Assembly: GCF_024494695.1 (NCBI RefSeq)
Contig: NZ_JANHDP010000003.1
Coordinates: 124,001-188,000, forward strand
DNA: 64,000 bases
Origin: Natronoarchaeum rubrum
GTDB taxonomy: Archaea > Halobacteriota > Halobacteria > Halobacteriales > Natronoarchaeaceae
Direction of reading: 5' to 3'
Shown: piece after piece, positions 1 to 7,986 of the stretch
Position numbering within the stretch: position 1 is the first letter of the stretch
Layout: the number at the start of each line of letters is the position of its first letter
The notes under the pieces: generated by a model
Told to the model about the DNA's origin: nothing
The model's input: the letters and a program-made list of their open reading frames with translations, nothing else
The model's database searches: none
Made by a program: the position numbers and the translations under genes

Positions 1-256
1 ACAGCACCGCCGCGAGGATCCGCACGACATCGAACAGCGGCGAGCCAGCGTTCGACGCGCCGGGGACGAACGCGACGCGAGTGGTTTCGGCGACGAGCAC
101 GACGCCCATCGCGAACAGCAGGCCGGGCGCCTGGTCGCGGGGGACGACGCGCTCCCGAAAGAACCGCCGGGGCGAGACGAGCACGCGGAGCCACGACCGT
201 ACCAGCTCGGTCGTGAGGTGGTCCTCGGCGCCGACGCGGTCGGCGACGCCGGTCAC
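1..256 (-). CDS. YIP1-family membrane protein, N-terminal part (cut by window edge)
   Basis: Read on the minus strand from a GTG at 256 and open to the window edge. The translation carries SWLRVLVSPRRFFRERV, then VPRDQAPGLLFAMGVVLVAE and the start of a hydrophobic segment. This is the usual opening of haloarchaeal YIP1-domain integral membrane proteins, which begin about 20 residues before the PRRFF motif and then cross the membrane several times. No specific function is known for the archaeal members. The frame is also open upstream to an ATG at 358, but a TATA-like CTTTATC lies downstream of that ATG, so the GTG is preferred. The C-terminal part is outside the window. Confidence 0.6.
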   Translation of the reverse strand, partial: MTGVADRVGAEDHLTTELVRSWLRVLVSPRRFFRERVVPRDQAPGLLFAMGVVLVAETTRVAFVPGASNAGSPLFDVVRILAAVL

Positions 257-318
257 GGCGACCGCCTCCGCGCTGCAGTGGGGCGACCCGTTCGGCTCGT
301 CGGCGTTCGCTCGCTCAT
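253..318 (-). CDS. Possible 21-residue leader ORF before the YIP1 gene
   Basis: An ATG at 318 lies about 27 nt after the TATA-like CTTTATC at 343-349, the spacing of a leaderless start. It opens 21 codons of Arg/Thr/Ser-rich peptide beginning MSERTPTSRTGR, whose TGA overlaps the GTG of the YIP1 gene in a GTGA junction. It could be a coupled leader peptide, or simply chance in GC-rich sequence; a frameshift joining it to the main gene is a third option. The peptide composition is unlike the acidic haloarchaeal norm, which argues for caution. Confidence 0.2.
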   Translation of the reverse strand: MSERTPTSRTGRPTAARRRSP

Positions 319-342
319 CGCCTCTACCGTGGGCGCCCTGCC

Positions 343-349
343 GATAAAG
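343..349 (-). promoter_or_regulatory. TATA-like element upstream of the YIP1 gene
   Basis: CTTTATC on the minus strand, in the gap between the FMN reductase stop and the YIP1 gene. An archaeal TATA box here would place the transcript start near 318-322. Confidence 0.35.
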
Positions 350-432
350 CGTTGCCATCCGCGGGCACGACGGCGGTCGTCAACTCGGCGCGACGCCGCA
401 GTGGCCATCCATCCGGCGGACGCTGCGGGCGG

Positions 433-1008
433 TCAGGCGCCGATGTTCTCCTCGCTCTCGAAGGTTTCCGGGTCCGGCTCGATTCCGGCGTACTGGACGA
501 CGCGGCGCCCGAGCGTCGCGACGCGTTCTTCGAGTTCGTCGTCTACGAACTCGTCGTCCTCGATCGCCTGGTACGCCCGGGGGACCACCGCCTGGTACGG
601 CAGCACCCAGGCGTCGAGCGCGCGACAGACCGATCGGAGGTGATCGAGCGCCGTGACGGGAAATCGTCCGCCGGCGACGGCCAGCAGCCCCACCGTCTCG
701 TTCTCGAACTCGTCGAACCCGCAGTAGTCCAGCGCGGTCTTGAGAACCGACGAGTACGAGCCGTGGTACATCGGCGTCCCGAGCAGGACGGCGTCGGCTT
801 CGCGAACCCTGCGGGCCAGCTCCGGCGCGTCGCCGGCGTCCGGGGCATCGGCGTCGAACACCGGTAGCTCCAGCTCCCGGAGGTCGATCAGCTCCGTCGA
901 CGCACCAACCCGCTCCGCGGCGTCGAGCGCGACGGCGAGGGCGGTTCGCGTGTGACTCTCGTCTCTGAGGCTCCCGCAGATCGCGACGACGTGCGTATTC
1001 TCGGCCAT
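433..1008 (-). CDS. NADPH-dependent FMN reductase family protein
   Basis: 191-residue flavodoxin-fold reductase. After the first strand (HVVAICGSLRDESHTR) comes the FMN phosphate-binding loop region, then GTPMYHGSYSSVLKTALDYC, the hallmark of the NADPH:FMN reductase/azoreductase group, which reduces flavins or quinones with NAD(P)H in the cytoplasm. Length matches the family. The frame extends upstream to 1083, but the ATG at 1006-1008 (MAENTHVV) puts the first beta strand at the usual place. The gene lies on the same strand as the YIP1 gene and diverges from the Lrp regulator. The physiological substrate cannot be read from sequence. Confidence 0.85.
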   Translation of the reverse strand: MAENTHVVAICGSLRDESHTRTALAVALDAAERVGASTELIDLRELELPVFDADAPDAGDAPELARRVREADAVLLGTPMYHGSYSSVLKTALDYCGFDEFENETVGLLAVAGGRFPVTALDHLRSVCRALDAWVLPYQAVVPRAYQAIEDDEFVDDELEERVATLGRRVVQYAGIEPDPETFESEENIGA

Positions 1009-1154
1009 GGTCGGGCACACGCGGGCCGGGACCCAATAGATTGTGGAGCGATTCGATGCGGCCGAAACTCCCGGAGCCGTCACGACTGGGCGTCGTCGAG
1101 CGGCGACGCGCGGGCAGCGAAGTACCTTAGACCCTGCGCGGTAAATCGTGACGT

Positions 1155-1619
1155 ATGTCCGACACGGAACTCGACGACGTCGACCGGGAGATCCTCCACG
1201 CGCTCCAGGAGGACGCCCGCGGGCTGTCGTCCGGCGAGATCGCCGAGCGGACCGAGGCGTCCTCCAGCACGGTGCGCAAGCGGATCCAGCGCCTGGAGTC
1301 CGAGGGCGTCCTCAAGGGGTACAGCGCCGACATCGACTACCAGGCGTCGGGCTACCCGCTCCGGATGCTCCTCTTTTGCACGGCGTCGATCACCGAGCGC
1401 GGCGATCTCATCGAGGACGTGCTGGACATCCCGGGCGTCGTCTCGGTTCAGGAGCTCGTGACGGGCGAGCAGAACCTGCTGGTGACCGCCGTGGGAGAGA
1501 CCGACGACGACATCACGCCGGTCGCTCAGGAGCTGCTCGACATGGACTTGACCGTCGCCGACGAAGTGCTCGTCCGCAGCCACGAGACGACGCCGTTCGA
1601 CGACTTCTCGTCGGAGTAA
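1155..1619 (+). CDS. Lrp/AsnC family transcriptional regulator
   Basis: 154 residues. N-terminal winged helix-turn-helix (about residues 5-60: LDDVDREILHALQEDARGLS, then SGEIAERTEASSSTVRKRIQ with the recognition helix, RLESEGVLKGYSADID), followed by a RAM-type effector domain of alternating strands and helices (GVVSVQELVTGEQNLLVTAV). Members bind amino acids or other small ligands and regulate metabolism as dimers or octamers. The gene diverges from the FMN reductase, with about 145 bp between starts, so that reductase is a possible target; the ligand is unknown. The C-terminal domain diverges from classic Lrp, as in many haloarchaeal paralogs. Confidence 0.88.
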   Translation: MSDTELDDVDREILHALQEDARGLSSGEIAERTEASSSTVRKRIQRLESEGVLKGYSADIDYQASGYPLRMLLFCTASITERGDLIEDVLDIPGVVSVQELVTGEQNLLVTAVGETDDDITPVAQELLDMDLTVADEVLVRSHETTPFDDFSSE

Positions 1620-1655
1620 GAGCGACGCGCGAGCCGCAGGGGCTACCGATCGCCG

Positions 1656-3119
1656 TCAGCTGCCGATCGCCTTGACCCGCGGCCACACGAACCCGCGCCC
1701 GAGCAGCGTGGCGATCGCCAGTCCCGGCAGGACGCCGTAACAGACGAGCTCGGCCGCCAGCGGCATCGTCGCGACCGACCCGGCGGCGCCAGTCGCGATC
1801 GCGACGTTCGCGAGCAGGCCGACCGCCGGCGTCGCGACGCCGAGAACGTAGAGGTAGGAGGGGTCCCACCCGTAGTACTGTCGCGTCTTCCGGATGACCA
1901 CGAGGAAGACGACGGGCATCAGCACCGCTCCCGCGACGAACAGCCCGGCCGCCGCGCCGACCGCGTCGCCCGCGACGACGCCGCTGGCGTACTCCCAGCC
2001 GGTCGTGACGCCGTAGCGGTCGCCGACGAGCGCGCCACGCAGCGCCGCGGCGTCCGCGCCGGCCGCCCCGAGTTCGCCGCCGAGCGTCGTCAGCCCGTTG
2101 CGGTTGGCGTAGCCGTAGTAGCCGACGCCCGCGACGTACAGCGCGATCGAGAGGAAGATCAGCGGCCAGCCGAGCGACGCCGTCTTGAACCAGTTCGCCA
2201 CGGCGTTGTCGAACAGCAGCCCCGTGACGCCGCCGGCGGCGTCGCTCGACGCCGAACTCCCGCCGGAGGTCGTGCCGCCCGATGCCGTGCCGCCCGATGC
2301 CGTGCCGCCCGCTGCGGCGTTCGCGGCCGCGTCGGCGGCGCCGGCCTGTGCCGTGCCGCCGTCGCCGACCGTCGATCCGGCGGCGGACGCGTCGGTCGAA
2401 CCCGCGTTCGAGGTCGATGCGGTCGAGGCTCCCGACGACCCCGACGTCGTCGATCGGGATGATCCGGACCTCGACGAGCGCGAGGAGGAACTCGATCCGC
2501 CCGCGGAGCCGCTTCCCGAACGCGAGGCGGAACTCGTCCGCGAACTGGTCGAGGAGTTCGGGGTCGACCCGGACGACGAACTCGACGACGACCGGGACGT
2601 CGATCCGGCGGAGCTCCGCGTACTGGCGCGACCGGAGCCGCTGGAACCGGGGCCGCTACTGGACGATCCCGAGCGACTCGTTCCGGCGTCGCTCCCTGTC
2701 GTCCCGGAACTGGTGCTCGTGGTCCGCGAGCTGCGACTCGTAGTGCTGTTGCTCGTCGTTTTCGAGCTACTCCCCGTCGTTCCGGAGCTGGCGGTGCTAC
2801 TCGTGGCACTCGACGACGACGCGTCGGCGTCGGCGTCGTCTTCGTCCTCGTCCTCGGACGGCCAGCTATCGGGGTCGGGCATGCCGTCCATCCGCTTCGC
2901 GACGTACGTCGAGTGGCCGAGGCGGTCGTAGGACTGTCGCTCGGAGGAGCTTTTGAGGGTGTCGTAGGCCTTCTTGATCGCGGTGAACTGGGCGGTCGCA
3001 CGGGGGTCGTCGTTCCGGTCGGGATGGTACTCCTGGACCATCTCCCGGAACGCGTCGCGGATTTCCTCTTTCGAGGCATCCTCGTCGACGCCGAGCAGAT
3101 CGTAGAAATCGTTCGTCAT
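1656..3119 (-). CDS. Membrane-anchored J-domain (DnaJ-like) protein
   Basis: 487 residues in three parts. Residues 1-65 form a J-domain with the intact HPD motif (YHPDRNDDP) that stimulates DnaK ATPase. About residues 90-300 are a Ser/Thr/Gly-rich low-complexity linker including an imperfect ASGGT repeat (15-bp DNA repeat near 2281-2310). The C-terminal third has about four hydrophobic segments (WPLIFLSIALYVAGVGYYGY; FVAGAVLMPVVFLVVIRKTR; further two near the end), so the J-domain is probably tethered to the membrane facing the cytoplasm. Neither the zinc-finger nor the substrate domain of true DnaJ is present, so this is a type III J-protein. The start is the ATG at 3117-3119, just before MTNDFYDLLGV; a TATA-like TATATAAT lies at 3153-3161. 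Confidence 0.8.
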   Translation of the reverse strand: MTNDFYDLLGVDEDASKEEIRDAFREMVQEYHPDRNDDPRATAQFTAIKKAYDTLKSSSERQSYDRLGHSTYVAKRMDGMPDPDSWPSEDEDEDDADADASSSSATSSTASSGTTGSSSKTTSNSTTSRSSRTTSTSSGTTGSDAGTSRSGSSSSGPGSSGSGRASTRSSAGSTSRSSSSSSSGSTPNSSTSSRTSSASRSGSGSAGGSSSSSRSSRSGSSRSTTSGSSGASTASTSNAGSTDASAAGSTVGDGGTAQAGAADAAANAAAGGTASGGTASGGTTSGGSSASSDAAGGVTGLLFDNAVANWFKTASLGWPLIFLSIALYVAGVGYYGYANRNGLTTLGGELGAAGADAAALRGALVGDRYGVTTGWEYASGVVAGDAVGAAAGLFVAGAVLMPVVFLVVIRKTRQYYGWDPSYLYVLGVATPAVGLLANVAIATGAAGSVATMPLAAELVCYGVLPGLAIATLLGRGFVWPRVKAIGS

Positions 3120-3152
3120 AGAGACCCGTTTGTCGACGCAAAGGAAACGCAA

Positions 3153-3161
3153 GTATATAAT
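3153..3161 (-). promoter_or_regulatory. TATA box of the J-domain gene
   Basis: ATTATATAC on the minus strand, about 35 nt before the ATG at 3119, in the 55-bp gap after dinB. AT-rich against GC-rich surroundings. Confidence 0.5.
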
Positions 3162-3174
3162 TGCAAGGAAGAAG

Positions 3175-4554
3175 CTAAAAGTCCGCGAGCGACGCCTGCC
3201 CCGCCCCGTCGATCTCGGCGTCCTCGGGATCGGCGTCGGTCTCCCCGGGATCGGCGTCGGTCTCCCCGGGATCGGCGTCGGCATTCTCAGGGTCGGTGTT
3301 GGCAGCCGCGTCATCGGCGTCGTCCTGAGAACTGTCAGGCGCTCCGCCGGCGTTGCTCTCCGGCGTCGCGGCATCGTCGTCGCCGGAATCGGGCCCGTCC
3401 CAGCCCGTCAGCCGGGACTGCTCCCCGCCGGCGAACGAGAGGTTCGAGACCCTGACGCCGACTTTCCGCACCGGCTCCTCGGCGAACTCCGCGAACAGGT
3501 CCAGCGCGATCTCCTCGACGAGGTCGGCGTCCTCGACGGGTCCCGGAAGCGACCGTTCGCGCGTGTTGATGTCGTACGGCGGCGTCACGGCCTTGACGCC
3601 GATCGTACGGTACTGGGCGCCCTCGCGCTCGGCGCGGTCCGCCACCGCCTCGGCGAGCGCCCGGAGCTGGTCGCGCTTGCGGTCGGCCGCCTCGACGGCC
3701 TCGGCGAACGCCGACTCCCGCGAGAGGCTCTTGGGATCGCCCGTCGGCGTCACCTCGCGGTCGTCGGCGCCGCGAGCGCGATCGTACAGTTCGCGGCCGC
3801 GCTCGCCGAACCGGGACTCCAGCTCGTGGGGGTCGGCGTCGGCCAGATCGCCGGCCGTCTCGATGCCGAGTTCGCGGAGCGTCCGGGCGGTCACCGGCCC
3901 CACGCCGTGGACCTCCTCGACGTCGAGCGGCGCGAAGAAGTCCGCGACCTCGCCGGGCTCGACCACGACGAGCCCGTCGGGCTTGTCGCGGTCGCTGGCG
4001 ACCTTCGCGGCGCTCAGGGTCGGCGCGACGCCGACGCTCGCGACGACGCCGACCTCCCGCTCGATGCGGTTCTTGACGTGGCGGGCGAACCCGTCGACGA
4101 CGGTCCACGCCGTGCGGTCGGTGACGTCGAGGTAGGCCTCGTCGATGCTGACTTCGCGGACCACGTCCGCGCAGTCGTGGAGGATCTCCTTGACCTCGCC
4201 GGCGATCTCCGAGTAATAGTCCAGATCGACCGGGCGATAGTAGCCGGCCGGTTCGTCGGCGGCATCCTCGTCGTCCTCGGCGTCGACCTGCCGGGGCAGC
4301 CGCTCCAGCGCCGTCGATATCGCCTGTGCGCTCTCGACGCCGTACTCGCGGGCCTCGTAGCTGGCGGTCGCGACGGCGCCGATGTCGTCGTCCGGTTCGT
4401 ACCCCATCCCGACGACGAGCGGCTCGCCCTCCAGTTCCGGCTCGCGCAGCCGCTCGCAGGCCGCGTAGAAACAGTCCATGTCGACGTGGAGGACGATCTG
4501 GTCGGGCGCGCCGGCGTCGACGCCCGGCAGCGTTCCGTCCCCCGCTCCCGTCAT
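3175..4554 (-). CDS. dinB: DNA polymerase IV (Y-family translesion polymerase)
   Basis: 459 residues. Palm catalytic residues are present: DMDCFYA (residues 25-31) and SIDEAYLD (136-143, the Asp-Glu pair). Helix-hairpin-helix sequences (VHGVGPVTARTLRELGI) and a little-finger domain with the VRKVGVRVSNLSF strand follow. It copies past DNA lesions in the cytoplasm. The last seven residues, QASLADF, fit the PCNA-interacting peptide Q-x-x-L-x-x-F, which would tether it to the sliding clamp. Before it is an acidic tail of about 70 residues with a tandem DPGETDA repeat. An insertion rich in Asp/Glu after LERLPRQ is also seen. The start at 4554 is preceded by a TATA-like CTTTAAC near 4583-4589. Confidence 0.93.
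   Translation of the reverse strand: MTGAGDGTLPGVDAGAPDQIVLHVDMDCFYAACERLREPELEGEPLVVGMGYEPDDDIGAVATASYEAREYGVESAQAISTALERLPRQVDAEDDEDAADEPAGYYRPVDLDYYSEIAGEVKEILHDCADVVREVSIDEAYLDVTDRTAWTVVDGFARHVKNRIEREVGVVASVGVAPTLSAAKVASDRDKPDGLVVVEPGEVADFFAPLDVEEVHGVGPVTARTLRELGIETAGDLADADPHELESRFGERGRELYDRARGADDREVTPTGDPKSLSRESAFAEAVEAADRKRDQLRALAEAVADRAEREGAQYRTIGVKAVTPPYDINTRERSLPGPVEDADLVEEIALDLFAEFAEEPVRKVGVRVSNLSFAGGEQSRLTGWDGPDSGDDDAATPESNAGGAPDSSQDDADDAAANTDPENADADPGETDADPGETDADPEDAEIDGAGQASLADF
3226..3288. repeat. 21-bp tandem repeat inside dinB tail
   Basis: Two perfect units (3226-3246 and 3247-3267) plus a partial third (to about 3280) of GGGATCGGCGTCGGTCTCCC + C. They encode the DPGETDA heptapeptide repeat of the acidic linker before the PCNA-binding peptide. 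The unit is a multiple of three, so copy changes would keep frame. Confidence 0.85.
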
Positions 4555-4725
4555 ATCGCCCTCTTTGCCCGCCGTATCGTTAAAGCTCTTGCTCCCGGCC
4601 GCTGATCGCTCGGGAGCGGGCGGCGACGGGCGACGACGGGCGGCGACGGTTGTACCGGGAATGTTACGGGGCGATAAGATCGTTCCGCCGAGAGTTTCTT
4701 ATCGGTGGACTGAGATACGTGGGAC

Positions 4726-5505
4726 ATGAGCGTCGTAGACGTCGCCGACGTAACCAAGACGTACGGCAATTTTCGCGCCCTCGACGGCCTCTCGCTGGCA
4801 GTCGAGCGCGGCGAAACGTTCGGCCTACTCGGACCGAACGGCGCGGGCAAGACGACGACGATCCAGTTACTGACCGGTCAGGTGCGGCCCGACAGCGGGA
4901 CGCTGTCGGTGCTGGGCACCGATCCGGCGACCGAGCCGATCGAAACCCGACGAAAGGTCGGCATCGTTCCCGAGAAGGAGTCGCCGCCGAGCTTCCAGAG
5001 CCCGCGCGAGTACTTCCAGTTCGTCGGTCGCGTGCGCGGCATCGACTCCGACGTGCTGGCCGAGCGCGTCGACGAGTGGGCCGAGCGCCTCTCTTTTGCG
5101 GACAAACTCGACGCCATGTCGACGGACCTCTCGCGCGGGCAACAACAGAAGGTGATGCTCTCGCAGGCGTTCCTCCACGACCCCGACCTGGTGTTCATCG
5201 ACGAGCCGCTGGCCAACCTGGACCCGATCGTTCAGGCCCGCGTCAAGGAGTTCTTCGAGGAGTACCGATCGGCCGGCAACGCCCTGTTCCTCTCGACGCA
5301 TCACATCGAGGTCGCCGAGGAGATCTGCACGCGCGTCGGCGTCGTCGCGGACGGCCGGCTCGTCTCCGAGCGCAAGCCCGCCGAGATGGGGACTGAGGAG
5401 TCGCTGCTCGACGTGTTCGTCGACGAGGTCGACCGGAACGACGACGACCGACGCGACGGGCGGGACGCCGACGAGCGCTCGTCGAAACCGACCGCACGAT
5501 CATGA
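4726..5505 (+). CDS. ABC transporter ATP-binding protein
   Basis: 259 residues with a complete nucleotide-binding domain: Walker A GPNGAGKTT (36-44), Q-loop region near VGIVPEKE, signature LSRGQQQKV (about 134), Walker B LVFIDE (about 155-160), D-loop LANLD and H-loop STHH. The order and the short acidic C-terminal tail are those of ABC-2 type exporters. It overlaps the next gene by ATGA, so the two form a coupled two-gene transporter. The substrate is unknown. A TATA-like TTCTTATCGG lies at 4695-4704, about 25 nt before the ATG. Confidence 0.92.
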   Translation: MSVVDVADVTKTYGNFRALDGLSLAVERGETFGLLGPNGAGKTTTIQLLTGQVRPDSGTLSVLGTDPATEPIETRRKVGIVPEKESPPSFQSPREYFQFVGRVRGIDSDVLAERVDEWAERLSFADKLDAMSTDLSRGQQQKVMLSQAFLHDPDLVFIDEPLANLDPIVQARVKEFFEEYRSAGNALFLSTHHIEVAEEICTRVGVVADGRLVSERKPAEMGTEESLLDVFVDEVDRNDDDRRDGRDADERSSKPTARS

Positions 5506-6935
5506 GCCGTAAGCTCGACCGGACGCTGTTCGCCGGGATGGTCCGCGAGGAGTGGCGGCTCCACGCCGAACTGTTCGGCGGGCGGCGCTTCGCCGCCTTT
5601 CCCCTGTTCGTCGCGCTGGTCGCCGGCGCGGCCGTCGTCGCGCTGACCGAAACCGGGACCTCGGTGGCGGCGGTCGTCGCCGGCCTCCACGCGCTGGTGT
5701 TCGCGTTCGGCCTCCACACCGGCTCGATCGGGCTGGTCGGCCGCGACGCCATGGACAACCTGCTCGGCGAGGTGAACCTGCTCGTGTTCTCGGCGCGGAC
5801 GCTGCCCATCTCGCGCCGGCGTCTTCTCGTGCACTTCCTCGCGAAGGACGCGCTGTACTACTCGGCGCTGTTCATCCTGCCCGTCGCCCTGGCGTTCCTG
5901 CCCGCCGTCGGCGGTAGCGGCGGCGAGTTCGGCATCGCGCAGCTCCCACTCCTGTACCTCTCGCTGACGGCGACGTTCGTGCTCGGACTCGTCGTTACGC
6001 TCGCGTTACTGGGGCTGTCGTCGCGCGGCGTCGCGGGCTGGCTGGCGGCCGGCGCGCTGGCGGCGGCCGTCGGCGGCGCGCACGTCGCCGGCGTCGACTG
6101 GGTGAGCGCGACGCCGTACGCGCTGTTCGCGTCGCCCTCGCCGCTGGCGGTCGCCGGCACGATCGGTTCCGTCGGCGTCGCCGCGGCGATCGGCCTCGTC
6201 GCGTTCGACCCCTCGACGTCGACGCCGACGCGCTCGGTCGACCCGGCGTTCGAGCGCTGGCGCGCCCGGTTCGGCGACGAGACGGGGCTGACGACCAAGA
6301 CGTTCTTGGACGTCGCGCGCTCGGAGGGCGGCCTCTGGAAGGTACCGTTTTCCGGCGGCGTGATCTTCGGCGTCTGCGTCGGGCTGGTCGAACTCGCCGG
6401 CCGGATCACCGGCGTCGAGGCCTCGACCGGCGCGACGTTCGGCGCCTTACTGGGGCTGTCGGCGTTCACGACGTACAACTGGGTCACCCAGTACGACGAC
6501 GCCGAATCGTACCTGCAGTACCCGCTCTCGCTCGACGCGCTATTTGAAGCCAAGCGTCGCGTCGCCGCGTTCGTCGGGCTGCCGACCGCAGTCGCGTACT
6601 TCGCGATCGCCGCGGTCGCGTTCGACGCCCGCCCGGTCGACGCCGTCGCGGGACTCGTCTTGCTCGTCGGCTTCCACCAGTACCTGCTGGGTGTGACGAC
6701 GTATCTGGCCGGCTTCGATCCCGGAGAATTCCTGTTCGACACCGTGCTGTTCGCGGTGTTTACCGTCGCCGTCGCGGCGACGCTGGTCCCGCTGCTGATC
6801 GTCGGGCTGGTGCTGGCGCCGCTGTCGGGGACGGCGCTGGCGGCGCTTGCTGGTGCGGGCGTCCTGATGCTGGCGGTCGGCGAACTGGCGTACCGCCGGG
6901 CGGTCGATCGCTGGACCGACCGACTGGGCGCTTGA
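5502..6935 (+). CDS. ABC transporter permease
   Basis: 477-residue integral membrane protein with about ten to twelve hydrophobic segments in two groups, split by a soluble stretch near residues 230-275 (DPSTSTPTRSVDPAFERWRA). It starts inside the stop of the ATPase gene (ATGA overlap at 5502-5505) and so is its membrane partner. It has no match to solute-binding-protein-dependent importers, and no binding protein gene is nearby, so an export role is inferred. Substrate unknown. Confidence 0.88.
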   Translation: MSRKLDRTLFAGMVREEWRLHAELFGGRRFAAFPLFVALVAGAAVVALTETGTSVAAVVAGLHALVFAFGLHTGSIGLVGRDAMDNLLGEVNLLVFSARTLPISRRRLLVHFLAKDALYYSALFILPVALAFLPAVGGSGGEFGIAQLPLLYLSLTATFVLGLVVTLALLGLSSRGVAGWLAAGALAAAVGGAHVAGVDWVSATPYALFASPSPLAVAGTIGSVGVAAAIGLVAFDPSTSTPTRSVDPAFERWRARFGDETGLTTKTFLDVARSEGGLWKVPFSGGVIFGVCVGLVELAGRITGVEASTGATFGALLGLSAFTTYNWVTQYDDAESYLQYPLSLDALFEAKRRVAAFVGLPTAVAYFAIAAVAFDARPVDAVAGLVLLVGFHQYLLGVTTYLAGFDPGEFLFDTVLFAVFTVAVAATLVPLLIVGLVLAPLSGTALAALAGAGVLMLAVGELAYRRAVDRWTDRLGA

Positions 6936-7071
6936 TCGACGGAGGCGCGACCGAATGACGCGGTCTCGTCTCGACGCCTGCTCGTGATGGCGGTGGTTCT
7001 CGGGTGACGGAATACAAATGCCCGTCTTTTGCGCACGAAGTTTTAACTCCAGTTGTGTGCTATCTGATGGC

Positions 7072-7866
7072 ATGGACGTACGTCAGGCACGCCCGGACGA
7101 CGGCGCGGCGATCAGAACCGTCGCCCGCCAGTCGATGTACGCGTCGTACTCGATGAGTCCGGACACGATCGACGCCGCAGTCGAGGAGTGGTACGACGAC
7201 GCCGCGATCGAGGACGCGACCGAGGACGACGATCGGCAGTTCCTCGTCGGCGAGCGCGACGAGGAGATCGTGGCGTTCGCCGACGCCGTCGTAGTGGGCG
7301 ACGACGAGACGGGAGACCTCCACTGGCTGCACGTTCACCCGGACTACCGGGGCGAGGGCGTCGCGAAGACGCTGCTCGACGAGACCCGCGACGCGCTCGC
7401 CGAGCGCAGCGTCGACGTGCTCCGGGGGATGGTGCTGTCGGACAACAGCGAGGGCAACTCTTTCTACCGTCACCACGGCTTCGAGACGGTAGACGAGCGC
7501 GAGATCGAGATCGACGGGCGACGGCACGTCGAGAACGTCTACGTCGAGCAGCGCGCGTCGGGGCTGGCCGCGGCCGTCCCGGCCGGCGAGGCGGAGGACG
7601 CCACGGCCGAGGAGTCGGGGGACCGGCTGATCGAGGCGACGACCGACGACGGTCGGACGGTGTACGCCGACCGGTCGGACCCGGACAAGGGATCGATGGC
7701 ACCCTTCTTCGTCACCTACGCCGACCGCGACGCCGAGCGCAAGTACGGCTACTACTGCGATAACTGCGAGTCGCTGGCGACCGCGATGGACTCGATGGGG
7801 CGGATCGAGTGCGGCGACTGCGGCAACGCGCGAAAGCCGTCGCGCTGGGACGCGTCGTATCTCTGA
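7072..7866 (+). CDS. GNAT N-acetyltransferase fused to a DUF5816 zinc-ribbon domain
   Basis: 264 residues. The N-terminal GNAT domain (about 1-160) has the acetyl-CoA motif HWLHVHPDYRGEGVAKTLLD and NSFYRHHGFETV, typical of RimI-like acetyltransferases. After a linker, about residues 185-264 form a second domain: an EATTDDGRTVYADRSDPDKG strand region, then CDNC and CGDC pairs that would bind zinc (YGYYCDNCESLA ... RIECGDCGNARKPSRWDASYL). The same domain occurs alone in haloarchaea as DUF5816. ATG at 7072 is chosen because the TATA-like TTTTAAC lies at 7041-7047, about 28 nt upstream. The acetyl acceptor is unknown. Confidence 0.85.
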   Translation: MDVRQARPDDGAAIRTVARQSMYASYSMSPDTIDAAVEEWYDDAAIEDATEDDDRQFLVGERDEEIVAFADAVVVGDDETGDLHWLHVHPDYRGEGVAKTLLDETRDALAERSVDVLRGMVLSDNSEGNSFYRHHGFETVDEREIEIDGRRHVENVYVEQRASGLAAAVPAGEAEDATAEESGDRLIEATTDDGRTVYADRSDPDKGSMAPFFVTYADRDAERKYGYYCDNCESLATAMDSMGRIECGDCGNARKPSRWDASYL

Positions 7867-7986
7867 TCGGAGTCGATCCTCGCTGTTTTCTCCGCATTGG
7901 GGTACGGCGACGCGGCGTCGACCGCGCCGCGGCGGCCGCGACGTCTATGCTAACCGGTAAGAGGGACCAGTCCCAACTGACGGGCG

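Noticed and set aside
1656..3374. Longer N-terminus for the J-domain protein (572 residues)
   Set aside because: The added part reads through the dinB tail repeat and the TATA box; the J-domain starts at its normal place with ATG 3119.
3130..4605. 491-codon plus-strand frame opposite dinB
   Set aside because: Antisense of a complete Pol IV gene with intact catalytic motifs.
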